Assembly: GCA_018417955.1 (NCBI GenBank)
Contig: JACTVC010000009.1
Coordinates: 1,178,001-1,242,000 of the forward strand
Origin: Laccaria trichodermophora
Taxonomy: Eukaryota > Basidiomycota > Agaricomycetes > Agaricales > Hydnangiaceae
Length of the DNA stretch: 64,000 nucleotides
Reading direction: 5' to 3'
Positions 44,955 through 57,756 of the stretch are shown piece by piece (the first letter of the stretch is position 1; each line of letters opens with the position of its first letter). The notes below the pieces were generated by a model that had not been told where the DNA came from, made no database searches, and saw nothing but the letters and a program-made list of their open reading frames with translations. A program made the translations under genes and the position numbers.

Positions 44955-47900
44955 TTAAAGTTGAGAATATACAGCTGAAACAAGTTCCTGATCTTCATAG
45001 TATCTAAGATCATTATTGCTTTTATCATCCAGCTGCCCATCTTCTATGCATTTATTTTTGGTGGTGATCCCATCATGGAACCAAACTTTACCCTCAGATG
45101 AAAATACTCTAGAGGTGAAATGATTATCACCATGGTATATGATCCCTCTTAGCCTCAGTAAGACTTCTTCTCCATTTACCACAAACTTTACCTTGTGACT
45201 AGTTTCAGTATTACAGTATGGGTACTCCAGGATGATAATCTTTGGAACCTCTGCATAGGATACATGCTCAATCATTGCACCTGAGCAACCCCCACATATT
45301 TCTGTAGATCGCCTTTGAATTGATCCTATCCATTTTGAAGTTGATGCTGGTATAGGGTCAGATGCATGTAGAACATATCCCAGTGTATCATCTACTTCAT
45401 ATGCATTTCCACAGTCTGAACATATTATTTCAGCCACTGCATTATGTTTTTCATACTTAAGCATTTCAAATGTAAGTTGTCCAACACTAGCACCTGTTTT
45501 GCCCATAGGAAATTTGATAGGATCTAAATGATGAAGATCATGTCTAAGTTCATCTCTTACATTTTCCAAAGTAAGTGTTCCTTGAAGCACCTTGTTGAAA
45601 CCAGCTGCCAATGCACCTAAATAACCTTGGTTGATCTCTGTAAAATTTGCAGTCCACCTCAGAGGATCTATGTTCCAAATATGATATAAAATCACAAATA
45701 AGCTATCATATGCACAACTGTAATTTACACTATCCCATTGAAGTCCCAGCTTGATGCTAGACCTAGGCTTCAGTATTTTTTTACTTTTTTTCTTTATATT
45801 AATCTCATCATCATCATCCAGCTTATGCTTGACTGCAACTGATCCCTTGGCTGGGACAAATGTTGAAGGTTTCTTGGGTTGCTCTGCTGTCTTATCTTTG
45901 CCTTTCTTGATTATCTGCCATGGACTGTCTGTAACCACAGGTAGTATATCCATTGGATCACTTTCACTCCACCTCAAAGATGCATCTGTTTTCTCTGGAA
46001 CATATGCTGTACCTTTCCAGTCTTGGAAATTTCTGATTAATGAATTTCTTGTATATCCTATAACACAAGAAGGAAGTGACCCTTCATATCTAAGCCTGGT
46101 AATCTCATCCAAAAGTTCTTGTTCTCTGAGTTCCTGTCTAAGATATTTTGCACATCCTCTAGTAATAATGCTAGGTTCAAAGCCTTGCAGAATGATAGTT
46201 CCAGCTGCACTTGCACTTCTGGAGAGACAAGTGTAGTAAGACATATGAGTATGGCAGCTGTTGAGATGTACAACATTGTATGGTCTAGTTTTTCCCTGAG
46301 CTGCATAATCTGTCATTCCAAAATTAGGTAGAACCCAGACTTGTTGTCTTTCTATAGACTCCTTCAGATCACTAGGGAATGTACATGTAATAGTTTTAGT
46401 TCCCTTAACTAAAGGTACTACATTTTCTGGAAGCCCAGGTATTTGAATAGTTTTTGAAGGCTTATCTAATTTTACAAATAGAGTGTCCAGTATTCTCTTT
46501 CCATGTGGACCTTTCTTTGCCTGCCATCCAACTACAAATCCTTCTTGACCTTTTGTTATGCACAGCTCAGTTGCATCATTATTTCTGATCATCACAGGCA
46601 TTCCAAGGCAGAGTGAAAGCTTTCCAGCAAAGTGTTCAGTTGACCCATGTCTGACATTCCAGATTTGATGTTGATCATCAAAATCAATTTCATTTGACTT
46701 GTGCTTTGATTTTGAAGCAGCCTTTGATTTTCCCCACTTTGTTTTATTAGCTGGATCAGCATCCTTTCCCCACTTATCTACAGAATAAAAATGGGTCAAT
46801 TTTTGGCCTGTCTCCTCAGCAAATCTTTCACACCCCATTTGATTGATTTGATCTTTTTGTGTGTGTCTTCCACATATAATTGCCACATTTCTGAATTCCT
46901 TTGAAGCTATCTTAGGTCTTCCTGGCTTTTTACTGGCTTGAAGAGTTCTCAAAAATTTAATGTCTTCAGCAGTACAATTTCCATATCTCATATTGACCAA
47001 TGCTTTTCTCAGAGATGCATCTTCAGGAGTCTGAGTTTTCTGCCTCATATTCTCTCTAAGTATGACTACAGTTGTAACCTGATGCCAGAGAGCTTTTCCT
47101 ACAGCTGCTTCTTGACCACCTGGCTTCAAGCCTGAATGGACTTGTGTTCCAACTGAGTGACTGTATAGAGATTGACCACCAACAGGTGGTAATTGGGCAA
47201 AATCACCAGCAAATATCATATTGATACCACCATATGGCTCATTGAAATTATTCAGTGCTTTGGCCAGCTGTGCAGCAATTTTATACATGTCATGGCATGA
47301 GAGCATTGATACTTCATCTAAGAATATATAGTCAACTCCATCTAGTCTAGCTCTGACTTGAGCAATGCTTGTAGCCTCATTTCTGATACCCATTCCACTC
47401 ATTGGCACACCCAAAAATGAATGATAAGTTGATCCATTCAGAAGAGCAGCTGATGATCCTGTTGGTCCAAGTACAATGAATCTATGAGACTCATTTCTCT
47501 GTTGAAAAAAATAAATGAGGGCTTTGAAGACTTGTGATTTTCCAGTACCATCCATGCCACCCAGATACATTTTTAATTTCTCAGTCTGGGGTTGAACTGC
47601 ATGATTTGCAACAATTCTAAAGGCTCTTTCTTGCTCTCTGTTGAGGGAATATTTTTTTACAACTTTATCAATCAGCCTTTGTGCTGATTTTTCTTTGGCT
47701 TTGAAGTCTTTTCTAAGGTAAGACTGGTCAACAATTTTTACATCATTTTCATTGGGGTCTAGCTGTTGGATTTTGATATTCTTCTGAGCTGGGATATTTT
47801 TATTTCTTTGAGCCAACTCCTCCTGTCTTTTCTGATCAACAGATGCTTTCCATTTAGAACTAGACTGTAATATATCAGGTTGGATTGGTTCCTTGTCAAC

Positions 47901-48432
47901 TTCATCTATTCCATTTGGGGATTCATCCATCCAGCCAGCTTCTTTTACTGCAATTTTTGTAGCATTCATTTGCTCTTGGTTTGCCCTTCCATATTTTCCA
48001 AGTGCTGTATATTTATTTTGAGTATTCTCTTCATCATTTTCATCATATTCTGCATCCCCAAAGTGAGCACCATCATATGCATTTAATTCATCAAGATCCA
48101 ACATTGTCTCATTTGACATCCACTGGGGAAATATTCCTTCTGAATCTCCCTTTTTTTGTTGAGCAGAAAAATCATCTCTAGCATCATTACACTCATATCT
48201 AATATTAAAGTTCTGCATATATTGCTTCTGTTGAGCTGTGAATTCATGGTCATTGAAGGTTTCATCCCAAGTGTCTTCCTCAGATTTCAGATCATGACCA
48301 GTTCTCCAAGGCTTGAACAAAGCAAGCATGGTAGCACAATAATACTCTCTGTCTCCTCTGTCACATCTTGGCAGTGAGCCTCCAACAAAGTTGGGGACAA
48401 CATTGCTTTTTTTCTCATTATATTGAGCTTGA
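44955..48432 (-). CDS. Helentron A protein, C-terminal block: SF1 helicase and Cys-peptidase-like module
   Basis: Continuous open frame from the edge of palindromic element 3 to a stop at 44955, about 1158 codons. Helicase motifs: Walker A GGMDGTGKSQ near 47550, FLDEVSM near 47320, FAGDFAQLPP near 47200, DYAAQGKTR with YTCLSRS near 46210-46310. Near the C-terminus NYSCAYDSLF (about 45700-45730) and HFTSRVF..WFHDG (about 45070-45120) give the Cys- and His-boxes of a peptidase, as in Helentron B. The start lies upstream in the other blocks; the Met at 48329 is internal. When element 3 is removed with one 7-bp duplication, this block joins 53903-56047 in frame. CpG is scarce compared with the JmjC-like gene. 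Confidence 0.88.
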
Positions 48433-51400
48433 CACTTCAGTCACCCACCTTGACCAAGCTATTAGCTAGGAAATCTTGAAAAATTATCCAGGCTAATAGA
48501 TCCTTTGGCCAGTTATTTTTTGCCTCTGGAGAAAAATATATTATTACATTGGGCAAAAATGTTTGGCCTTCAATATTGTGACCAGAAATATTTGGGCTCA
48601 TATTTTGTATTGAAAAATATCCTAGCCATCTGAAAGTGGTAGGAAATTTTTTAGCTGTGTGACACTGCTGAAAAATGTTTTGGCCATGTCACACTGCTAA
48701 GAAATTTTTGAACCATATCACACTGCTGAGAAATCTTTTAGCCATGTCACACTGCTGAAAAATGTTTTGACCATGTCACACTGCTCGGAAATCTTTTAGC
48801 CATGTCACATAGGCAAAAAAATTCCTGCCAGTGTCACGGAGTATCTGGGGTTCTAGTTCCAAAAAAAAAAACTTCAAAAATTTCTGACCATTCAAACTTT
48901 TATCTTCTGGATTCAACTTTTCTACAAAATTTATCATAAAGATCATTTTGGTCCTAAACTTGCCTTTTTAGTTTATATTGTATTTTTATTATAGAAAAAC
49001 CAGATTATATATTGCATTCAGCTCTATCTATTGGTGGTATTCAGCTATTTGTTATATAGTTATAGCCTCTAAATTCTGCTCTATCAGATAATAAAGGTTG
49101 TTACTGACTGCTCTTATGTTGAGTGTATATTAATAACTGCCTATAATAGACTAGCCTTACTTACTGAATTATTACTGATGTCTATTATTCTTGCAAATTA
49201 CCAGAAGTAAATATTGGCTGATGTGTGAGCCATATTTCTTCACTGAAGTATGTTCCTAAAGACTAGAGAGAGTTTGGGAACTGTCAGATTGACTATGCCA
49301 GCTTTTTTTTTCACTTTTATAGAGGCATATTTCTAAGAACTGCAGAGAGCTCTGAGGATTGTCAGTATCTGAAGTTATAAACATGTATAATATGATATGA
49401 TATGATATGATGTATTCATATCTGTTGACTATAATGACATGCTGACTACCAGTACTTTACTGTGCCCCACCTATTTCTGCAGAAATGGCTAGAATCTCCT
49501 AGAATTCTGATCTCTCTATTACAAATACTTGAATTTCCTTTTTTAGATATAGACCTTAGACCTTGACAACAGTACCCAACAACAAATCCTATTTTTTCTC
49601 ATTTTTACCACATTTTCTAAATGATTTTCATTTAAAATAGTAATCTTGCCTCATTTACTCTGATTTCAGCTCTGCAACATTATAATCAATAGTGACTACC
49701 ATCCAATATTTTCTTTAATGTTTCTTGTATTTTATTGTAATTTTCTGGCAATATTTGCACAAATTACCTTATTTGGAAATATGCACAGACCATGTGCACT
49801 ATACACCAACATTGTAAATAACAGTTATAGCTGAATGCAGAATGATAAGCCATGCCAGACTGACACATGCACAGGGCAGACTGTCAAATTTTCAAAGCAA
49901 CATGATGGCTGAGTTCTCACCAAGTTCTCACAATGAGTCAAATAATTGATGTCACTGTAGTACCACAGTAACATTTGAGAGTCTGCTCTATGTATGTGTT
50001 GATCTGCATGACCTATCATTCTGCATTCAGCTGTGATGGTATGTCTATTCTTTTTCTATTTTTTTTTCCTGTTTTTCCAGCTATATTTGTATCATTTACC
50101 ATATTAGGAAATATCCACAGACTATGTATATGGTATCTAAATATTGTTAATAATAGTCTATTATTTTTCTCTTTTTCTTCTGAGTTTATGGCTATATTTT
50201 TATTCATTACCATATTTGGAAATATGCACAGACCAAGTAAACAGTACATCAACATTATCAACAACCATTTATATCATGTAATTTTTTTTTCTAATTTTTC
50301 TGGCTATATTTGTATTAATTACTATTTTAGGAATTGTGCACAGACCATGTATACAATACCCCAATATTGTCAATAACAGTCCATTATTTTTCTCTTTTTC
50401 TTCTAATTTTTCAGGCTAGATTGAATTTCCTTTATTATTTTTCTAGCTCTATTTGTATTAAATTATTATATTAGGAAATGTACCCAGACCATGTATCTAT
50501 TTCTTTTTTCCCCTTTTTGTCTGACTCTCTGGATATATTTCCAGAATAGGAAATGTGCACAAGCCATTAACAATAGTTTATTATTTTTTCTCCTTTTTTT
50601 CTGATAGCAGTGGTGGTATTGTAAGTGCCAAAATCTTTCCTGGAAAGACAGATCACATGACCACATCATATGATCTATGACATAATCACATCATCTGACC
50701 TATCACATGACATAGAACATGAACAACTATAAATTAGATGTTTGTTTGTTATTTGTTCTATTACTTCCATGCCTATCCATGCATGTCCTTGATTGGTATT
50801 TATGACTACTACTGACAAGTACAAAAAGGAGTCATGTGACACAATAGCTAAGCAATGGAAAGTAAATAATGTAAAAGATGGATAAGATCCCAGATATGCC
50901 AGCCATTTCCATACTTGTCAGTAGTAGTCCCATGTATGAGGGGTCAGGCTATCAGATATATTCCCTATCCAATGGATTCTATATATGCATATCACAGTAG
51001 TCACACTTCTTATGCATCTTTGTACATGCATCTTCTCTGTTTCCACTTGCATATAAGAGTATTATTGTCTTCATGACTCTTTATCAAGCTTAGTGAAGGA
51101 ATAGAGTGACTATGTCAGCTGTAGATTGTAACTCTTTTAGGAGAGCTTGTGACTCTTTTTCCCTTCCCTACATTCTGGCAGGATCCTGCTAAACCTTTCT
51201 GCAGCATTCTGGGAAAGGTGAGTACAGCTACACTTGTAACATTCCAGAGCATAAGTAGCTACTCACTTAGCTTGACTCTGTAAGACTCTCTTAGATTCAA
51301 AACTTCTTGCAAGGTCTTCACACCATAACACAAACCATCAAATTCTCCTTAGCTTGCCAGACACTTATATTGACATTACTCCAGAGTACAAGTGTCAGCA

Positions 51401-53902
51401 CAGTTTATCAGGGCAGGTCTTATCAGATCTGTGGTGTTATCCCTTTCTGCATCTGTATCCAATCACTCATGGACTTCCCAAGAGGTAGCAGAGGTGACAG
51501 TGCTTTGCACTGCTGTTTGCATAATGAAGTTTAGGAATCATGTTTATATGTATTGTATTGTGACCCACAAATTGGGAAGTAAGAGACCAGTTACATCCAC
51601 CAAGGCCTGTAATGTCTAGCACTGATAGATGTTGCTCATCATGGCAAACAATGATCTGTGCCTGCATCTCATCTGATATCTGAGGCACCATGAGAGTTGG
51701 GGTTGAGATATTCCATTGACAGCTCCTGCATTTCATGCACAGATAATCCATTCTACTATACAGAATTTTACCAGAATAAAATCAGAAAAAAATAGGCAGA
51801 GTGGTGATGATGGGGTACTGTTCACATGGTCTGTGCACATTTCCTAATATAGTAATTAATGAAAATGTATCCAAAAATAAGAAAATAAATTCACATAATG
51901 TAAATAGTTGCTGATAATGTTGATGTACTATTTACTTGGTCTGTGCATGTTTCCAAATATGGTAATTAGTAAAAATATAGCCAGAAAATCAGAAATAAAA
52001 GAGAAAAAATATGTGACAATAGTTATCTCATGTGCATTATATAGTTGTTTATGTTGTGTATCATGTGATACAGTCATATGATATGACATGTGTGTGATAA
52101 TAAAGTCATGTGACACAAATCATGTGATATAAGAGTCAGGTGACATCATCATGTGATCATGTGACATATCATATGATGTATCCTGTGATACAACCATGTG
52201 ATGCAGTCATGTGATCTCTTTTTCCACACTTATAACATAATGATACAAATATAGCTGGAAAAACAGGAAAAAAAAATAGAAAAAGAATAGACATACCATC
52301 ACAGCTGAATGCAGAATGATAGGTCATGCAGATCAACACATACATAGAGCAGACTCTCAAATGTTACTGTGGTACTACAGTGACATCAATTATTTGACTC
52401 ATTGTGAGAACTTGGTGAGAACTCAGCCATCATGTTGCTTTGAAAATTTGACAGTCTGCCCTGTGCATGTGTCAGTCTGGCATGGCTTATCATTCTGCAT
52501 TCAGCTATAACTGTTATTTACAATGTTGGTGTATAGTGCACATGGTCTGTGCATATTTCCAAATAAGGTAATTTGTGCAAATATTGCCAGAAAATTACAA
52601 TAAAATACAAGAAACATTAAAGAAAATATTGGATGGTAGTCACTATTGATTATAATGTTGCAGAGCTGAAATCAGAGTAAATGAGGCAAGATTACTATTT
52701 TAAATGAAAATCATTTAGAAAATGTGGTAAAAATGAGAAAAAATAGGATTTGTTGTTGGGTACTGTTGTCAAGGTCTAAGGTCTATATCTAAAAAAGGAA
52801 ATTCAAGTATTTGTAATAGAGAGATCAGAATTCTAGGAGATTCTAGCCATTTCTGCAGAAATAGGTGGGGCACAGTAAAGTACTGGTAGTCAGCATGTCA
52901 TTATAGTCAACAGATATGAATACATCATATCATATCATATCATATTATACATGTTTATAACTTCAGATACTGACAATCCTCAGAGCTCTCTGCAGTTCTT
53001 AGAAATATGCCTCTATAAAAGTGAAAAAAAAAGCTGGCATAGTCAATCTGACAGTTCCCAAACTCTCTCTAGTCTTTAGGAACATACTTCAGTGAAGAAA
53101 TATGGCTCACACATCAGCCAATATTTACTTCTGGTAATTTGCAAGAATAATAGACATCAGTAATAATTCAGTAAGTAAGGCTAGTCTATTATAGGCAGTT
53201 ATTAATATACACTCAACATAAGAGCAGTCAGTAACAACCTTTATTATCTGATAGAGCAGAATTTAGAGGCTATAACTATATAACAAATAGCTGAATACCA
53301 CCAATAGATAGAGCTGAATGCAATATATAATCTGGTTTTTCTATAATAAAAATACAATATAAACTAAAAAGGCAAGTTTAGGACCAAAATGATCTTTATG
53401 ATAAATTTTGTAGAAAAGTTGAATCCAGAAGATAAAAGTTTGAATGGTCAGAAATTTTTGAAGTTTTTTTTTTTGGAACTAGAACCCCAGATACTCCGTG
53501 ACACTGGCAGGAATTTTTTTGCCTATGTGACATGGCTAAAAGATTTCCGAGCAGTGTGACATGGTCAAAACATTTTTCAGCAGTGTGACATGGCTAAAAG
53601 ATTTCTCAGCAGTGTGATATGGTTCAAAAATTTCTTAGCAGTGTGACATGGCCAAAACATTTTTCAGCAGTGTCACACAGCTAAAAAATTTCCTACCACT
53701 TTCAGATGGCTAGGATATTTTTCAATACAAAATATGAGCCCAAATATTTCTGGTCACAATATTGAAGGCCAAACATTTTTGCCCAATGTAATAATATATT
53801 TTTCTCCAGAGGCAAAAAATAACTGGCCAAAGGATCTATTAGCCTGGATAATTTTTCAAGATTTCCTAGCTAATAGCTTGGTCAAGGTGGGTGACTGAAG
53901 TG
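48433..53902. mobile_element. Palindromic TIR element 3 (5470 bp)
   Basis: The ends are CACTTCAGTCACCC and its complement, with AGCTTGA duplicated at 48426-48432 and 53903-53909. Paired positions sum to 102335; arms run 48433 to about 50097 and 52238 to 53902. They are nearly identical to those of element 2, apart from about 150 bp extra near 49920-50080. The 2.1-kb middle (50098-52237) has further modular repeats, CATGTGAT-rich tracts and short frames, but no transposase I can recognise. It splits the Helentron A gene. Confidence 0.9.
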
Positions 53903-56047
53903 AGCTTGATGTGTTTTATAGAGAGGATGATCTCTAAGAAATGGGTAGGTTACTCTATTTTCACTGACAAGTTCATCATCACTATCATCAGCTTCAATAC
54001 TGGTTGAGTGTTTATTTATATTGAGCTCATCTCCATCAGTATCATAATCATCAGAATCATCAACAAGTTGTGGTAGTACATCAGTACTGACTTGCTCAAT
54101 TTTTACTAACAAGTCAAGTTCATCATCTGAATCTGTAATTTCATCATGGTCTTGGGAGCTATTGGCTACTTTGCATCTGGTAGACATTTGAACCCATTCA
54201 TACAGAGTCTTATCTTTAAATATTTTTGGTCTATAGATGTAATCATGAACTGATGAAAAGCCCACATATTCTCCTTTGCCTTTTTGAAGCACAAGTTTTT
54301 CAGGTAACTCTTCCAAGTCTTCTTCTGATCTGAAGGGTTTTAGAGCTTCCCTCACAAAGTTTTTCCAGTAGACCACTACAAATTTGTGACTAGTATAATG
54401 ATCAGGATTTCCCAAAAGATATAGAGCAGCCATAGGCCCTCCAATCTCCATTCTAGCTGTTAAACAATTGCTAGCTTGTGTTACAATTTTTCTTGCCTTT
54501 TCTTTTCTTTCTAAAGACCCTCCCAACATTTCAGAGTTTCTGTCATATACACTCCTAATAGCATCAAATATTGCATAAGTTTTTAACCCAGGCTTGGTCA
54601 CATAATCTGAGATATATGCCACTATAGCTTTGATGGCTGTTCCAGATAGAAGGCTTCTTACATCTGAGTTACATCTGAGCAGATAAGTGACTGGAGGAGA
54701 TAAAGTATTAATCCATTCCTCTCCTTTCTTAACATTCAAGGCCCCAGTTTTTGAATCCACCTCTGTCTGATCATACAATGTTCTGGGAAATCTAGCTTTA
54801 CATTTTCCCTGTTTATTCATACATGTAGGTCTATCCTTCTTTGCAGCTTTTTCACCAGCTGATTTGTTCCTTCCACAATCATGTACATTAGACCTGAGAA
54901 TCAGATCATCTACTGTCTTTGCATATTCTTGCCACCAAGTGCTAAGATTTTCACAATTTTCACAATTATTGCAGTCACAAAATGGAGGAGGTGTTTCAGG
55001 TAATGTCTGAGTTGGATCCTTATAATTTGTGTTTTGATTTTTCTCTATCTCTACCTCATGTTTCACCTTATCCATTGACCCTGTCATAAATTCACCAATG
55101 TGAACAGCCTCCAAATATTCCACTATTTTCCTTTGAAAGTCTGAGAAAGGATCCATGATTTTGTCTCTGATTTCCTGAGGAGTTAAAGCTCCTTTGATCC
55201 AAAGTAGCATATGCAAATGTAAAGTCAATCTTCCCTGTTGTTCCACTGTTGCATAAAATGCCTCTGTATCTCCATACAGTCCTCTATGTTTTTCACCCAC
55301 ACCAAGAACATGCTTGATGAACATCTCAGTTATAAAGTGGAAAAATCTAGCACCAGCTACAGGATTATTTGCAATTAATTTGTATCTTTCATCATATTCT
55401 CTCAATGATGGACTAAATGTTTCCTTAGTATCAGCAAAGTACAATGATATAGGGTGCATGTTATCAGCTGGAGAGAATGTGATGAACCAAGATGGAGCTC
55501 CAATGAATGAGATGAGAGACCAGATTTCATTGCGCATATATTTTTTGGTGGTGGTTGAGCCTTGAACTCTTCCTGAAACATGATCCAAGTCTTTAATAAG
55601 CTGAAAACACAAGGACTCTTCATCAGTTTCAGGCTTTACTCTTTCTCCATCTTCCATTCTTTGGATCAAGTCACTTAAAACTTCAACATCAACATCCATA
55701 AGTCTTTTTGAAATATTGTCAAATTTTGGAGTCTCAGCAAGCAGGTATCCTGAAGATGTACTTTGTTTTATTTGCTCATGATTAAAAGCAATTAATGCAA
55801 AGTGAGAATCCTTTTGAAAGCGCTTGTCATGGTACATGAGAAGATGCCTTTTATGTTTTATTTCAGATAGACACCCCTTCTGGAGAGTGTTTCCAATTCC
55901 TCCAAGGCCATATGGAAAAAGCCATGGAAACATCTGAGGAAATAACTGAGGATTATTGTATAATGACTCTGGTTCTTGTGCATGGCCCACAGCTAATATC
56001 TTTTTATTTGAAGTCAAGTGTTGAAGGGCAATGGCTTTAAGTGCTTT
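53903..56047 (-). CDS. Helentron A protein, middle block: Helitron-like N domain and HUH nuclease
   Basis: On the minus strand the block starts at the Tc1/mariner element and ends at palindromic element 3. It contains HLTSNKK, WLFPYGLGGIGN (about 55920), the PSWFITFSPAD segment (about 55500), the HUH motif HLHMLLW (about 55200) and the tyrosine motif YISDYVTK (about 54620). A Cys-rich segment (CDCNNCENC near 54970; CMNKQGKCKARFPR near 54800) lies between, as in Helentron B. The last ~70 codons are Asp/Glu-rich. Its HUH and both tyrosines are intact, so the nuclease would be competent if the gene were rejoined. Confidence 0.88.
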
Positions 56048-56443
56048 TACAGCTGATTCCGAAAACCTTGTCACTACGCGATTTTTCGCAACACATCAGC
56101 AATATAATATATGAGTGATATATGAGCTGAGTAACCAGGGACAGGGCTAAATCGGCGATTTCGAAGATTTCAGATCGATTACTAATCTAATCAAACGTTG
56201 CGGGGAAATAGTATTTTCGACTTTTATCATAGGGGGAAATAGCTTGAAGATACAATCTTGGTACCTACGGAATCCCTTCAATTTACTCTACCTTATCATG
56301 CAAAAATCCAGAGCACCGGTCATTTCTGACTTGCAATATGGTAGAAAGTGAAGCTTGTCACACATGTCACGCCGCCGTCGGATGGATCAGATAACATTGA
56401 ACATCTGCTCATTTCCTCTCCCCTCTAGTGCCACACTTCAGCT

Positions 56444-57563
56444 ATGGTGTTTCGGCACATTAGTCAAGATCTAAAGGAGCGCGTTCTGTGGCTCCTTGAA
56501 AATGACTTCATTCCTGACGATGTTGCAGACATATTTGGTGTTTCACGACGCAGCATCTACCGTTGGCAGGCAAATGTCGAAAATTATGGCAACGTCATCC
56601 GCCCTCGTAATCCTCTACAGGGTCGCCCACGCACGCTCAATGCTGATCAGACTCATGATCTCTTCACCTTACTGGACGACGCACCTGAAATGTATCTTGA
56701 TGAGATTCAGGAATGGGTGGCCATTACCCAAGATCTGTCAATCTCGAAAACAGCGCTACACGTCCTCATCCGGGATGCTGGAGTCACATATAAAGTTCTT
56801 CGTAAGGCTGCATCTGAACGTGATGAGGAGGCTCGGGAGAGGTTTCGTGATTTTGCAAGGAATCATCTTGTTGCTTCAATGATTATTACAGTTGATGAAT
56901 CCAGCAAAGATGATCGGACCATTTTTCGTAGACGTGGGCGGGCTCCTAGTGGGCATCGAGCAGAAATTGATGCAGATTTTGTTCGTGGAGAAAGATACAG
57001 TATCCTGGCTGCGATGGCGGTGGAAGGATTTGTTGGAACGAGGGTTGTTGCAGGCTCCGTTGATTCAGATGAGTTCTTTGATTTTATTGTTGAGGATATT
57101 GTTTGTATCTCTTTCACACTAATCGATTGGTTATCCACTCACAGTTTTTTTGTTATAGCTCCCACAAATGAACCCATACCCACAGGATCATAGTGTTCTG
57201 ATCCTTGATAATTGTGCAATTCACAAAAGCGCATTGCTGCGAGAAATGGTTGAAGCAAAAAGTAAGCTCCATTGCTGCTTGACGGAACTCATAATTTATT
57301 GCCTGTAGACTGTCGCTTGATTTTCCTGCCCGCTTATTCACCCGATATGAACCCCATTGAGGAGAGCTTCAGTTCAAGTACACTTTTTCTCCCTCTTCCA
57401 GACCTGCCATTGCTGATTATCATTCACAGTCAAAGCTTGGATTCGTCGGCACTGGCGCCGGATGATGAATAGTGAGCACCCAGAGCTTGACTTGCTGGAG
57501 GCTTGTGGTCATGTAACTGCCGAGATGGCAAGAGGATGGTTTGCACACTCTGGCTATGTATAA
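56444..57563 (+). CDS. Tc1/mariner-like DDE transposase, 4 exons, 320 aa
   Basis: Exons 56444-57100, 57159-57261, 57309-57377 and 57430-57563 sum to 321 codons with stop; all introns are 47-58 nt and GT..AG. The N-terminal ~110 residues form paired helix-turn-helix DNA-binding domains (DDVADIFGVSRRSIYRWQ, then a GRPRTL linker). The catalytic triad is visible: Asp in TVDESSKDD, Asp in LILDNCAIH and Glu in YSPDMNPIEES, with 34 residues between the last two (DD34E). The C-terminus, SIKAWIRRHWRRMM onward, completes the fold. Length and motifs are normal for IS630/Tc1/mariner enzymes, which cut at TA. No defect is seen, and the terminal repeats match each other closely, so it may be active. Confidence 0.9.
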
Positions 57564-57756
57564 CTCGCAATCCATCCAGACATCATACAGCGAAAGAGAA
57601 TTTATTAGAATAGAAAGAATGTTCCACTAATTATATGGCTGTCACTCTATCTACAAATATAACACACAGAGGGGAATAAGCAAGTTATGGGAGGGAGGAG
57701 CCATTTACGTGAGGTGAAAAGTCGAAAAGCAGATGGGAAAAGGGAGGAAACAAAAC

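Noticed and set aside
50098..52237. A transposase gene in the centre of palindromic element 3
   Set aside because: No frame longer than about 95 codons and no catalytic motif; mostly modules and CATGTGAT-type repeats.
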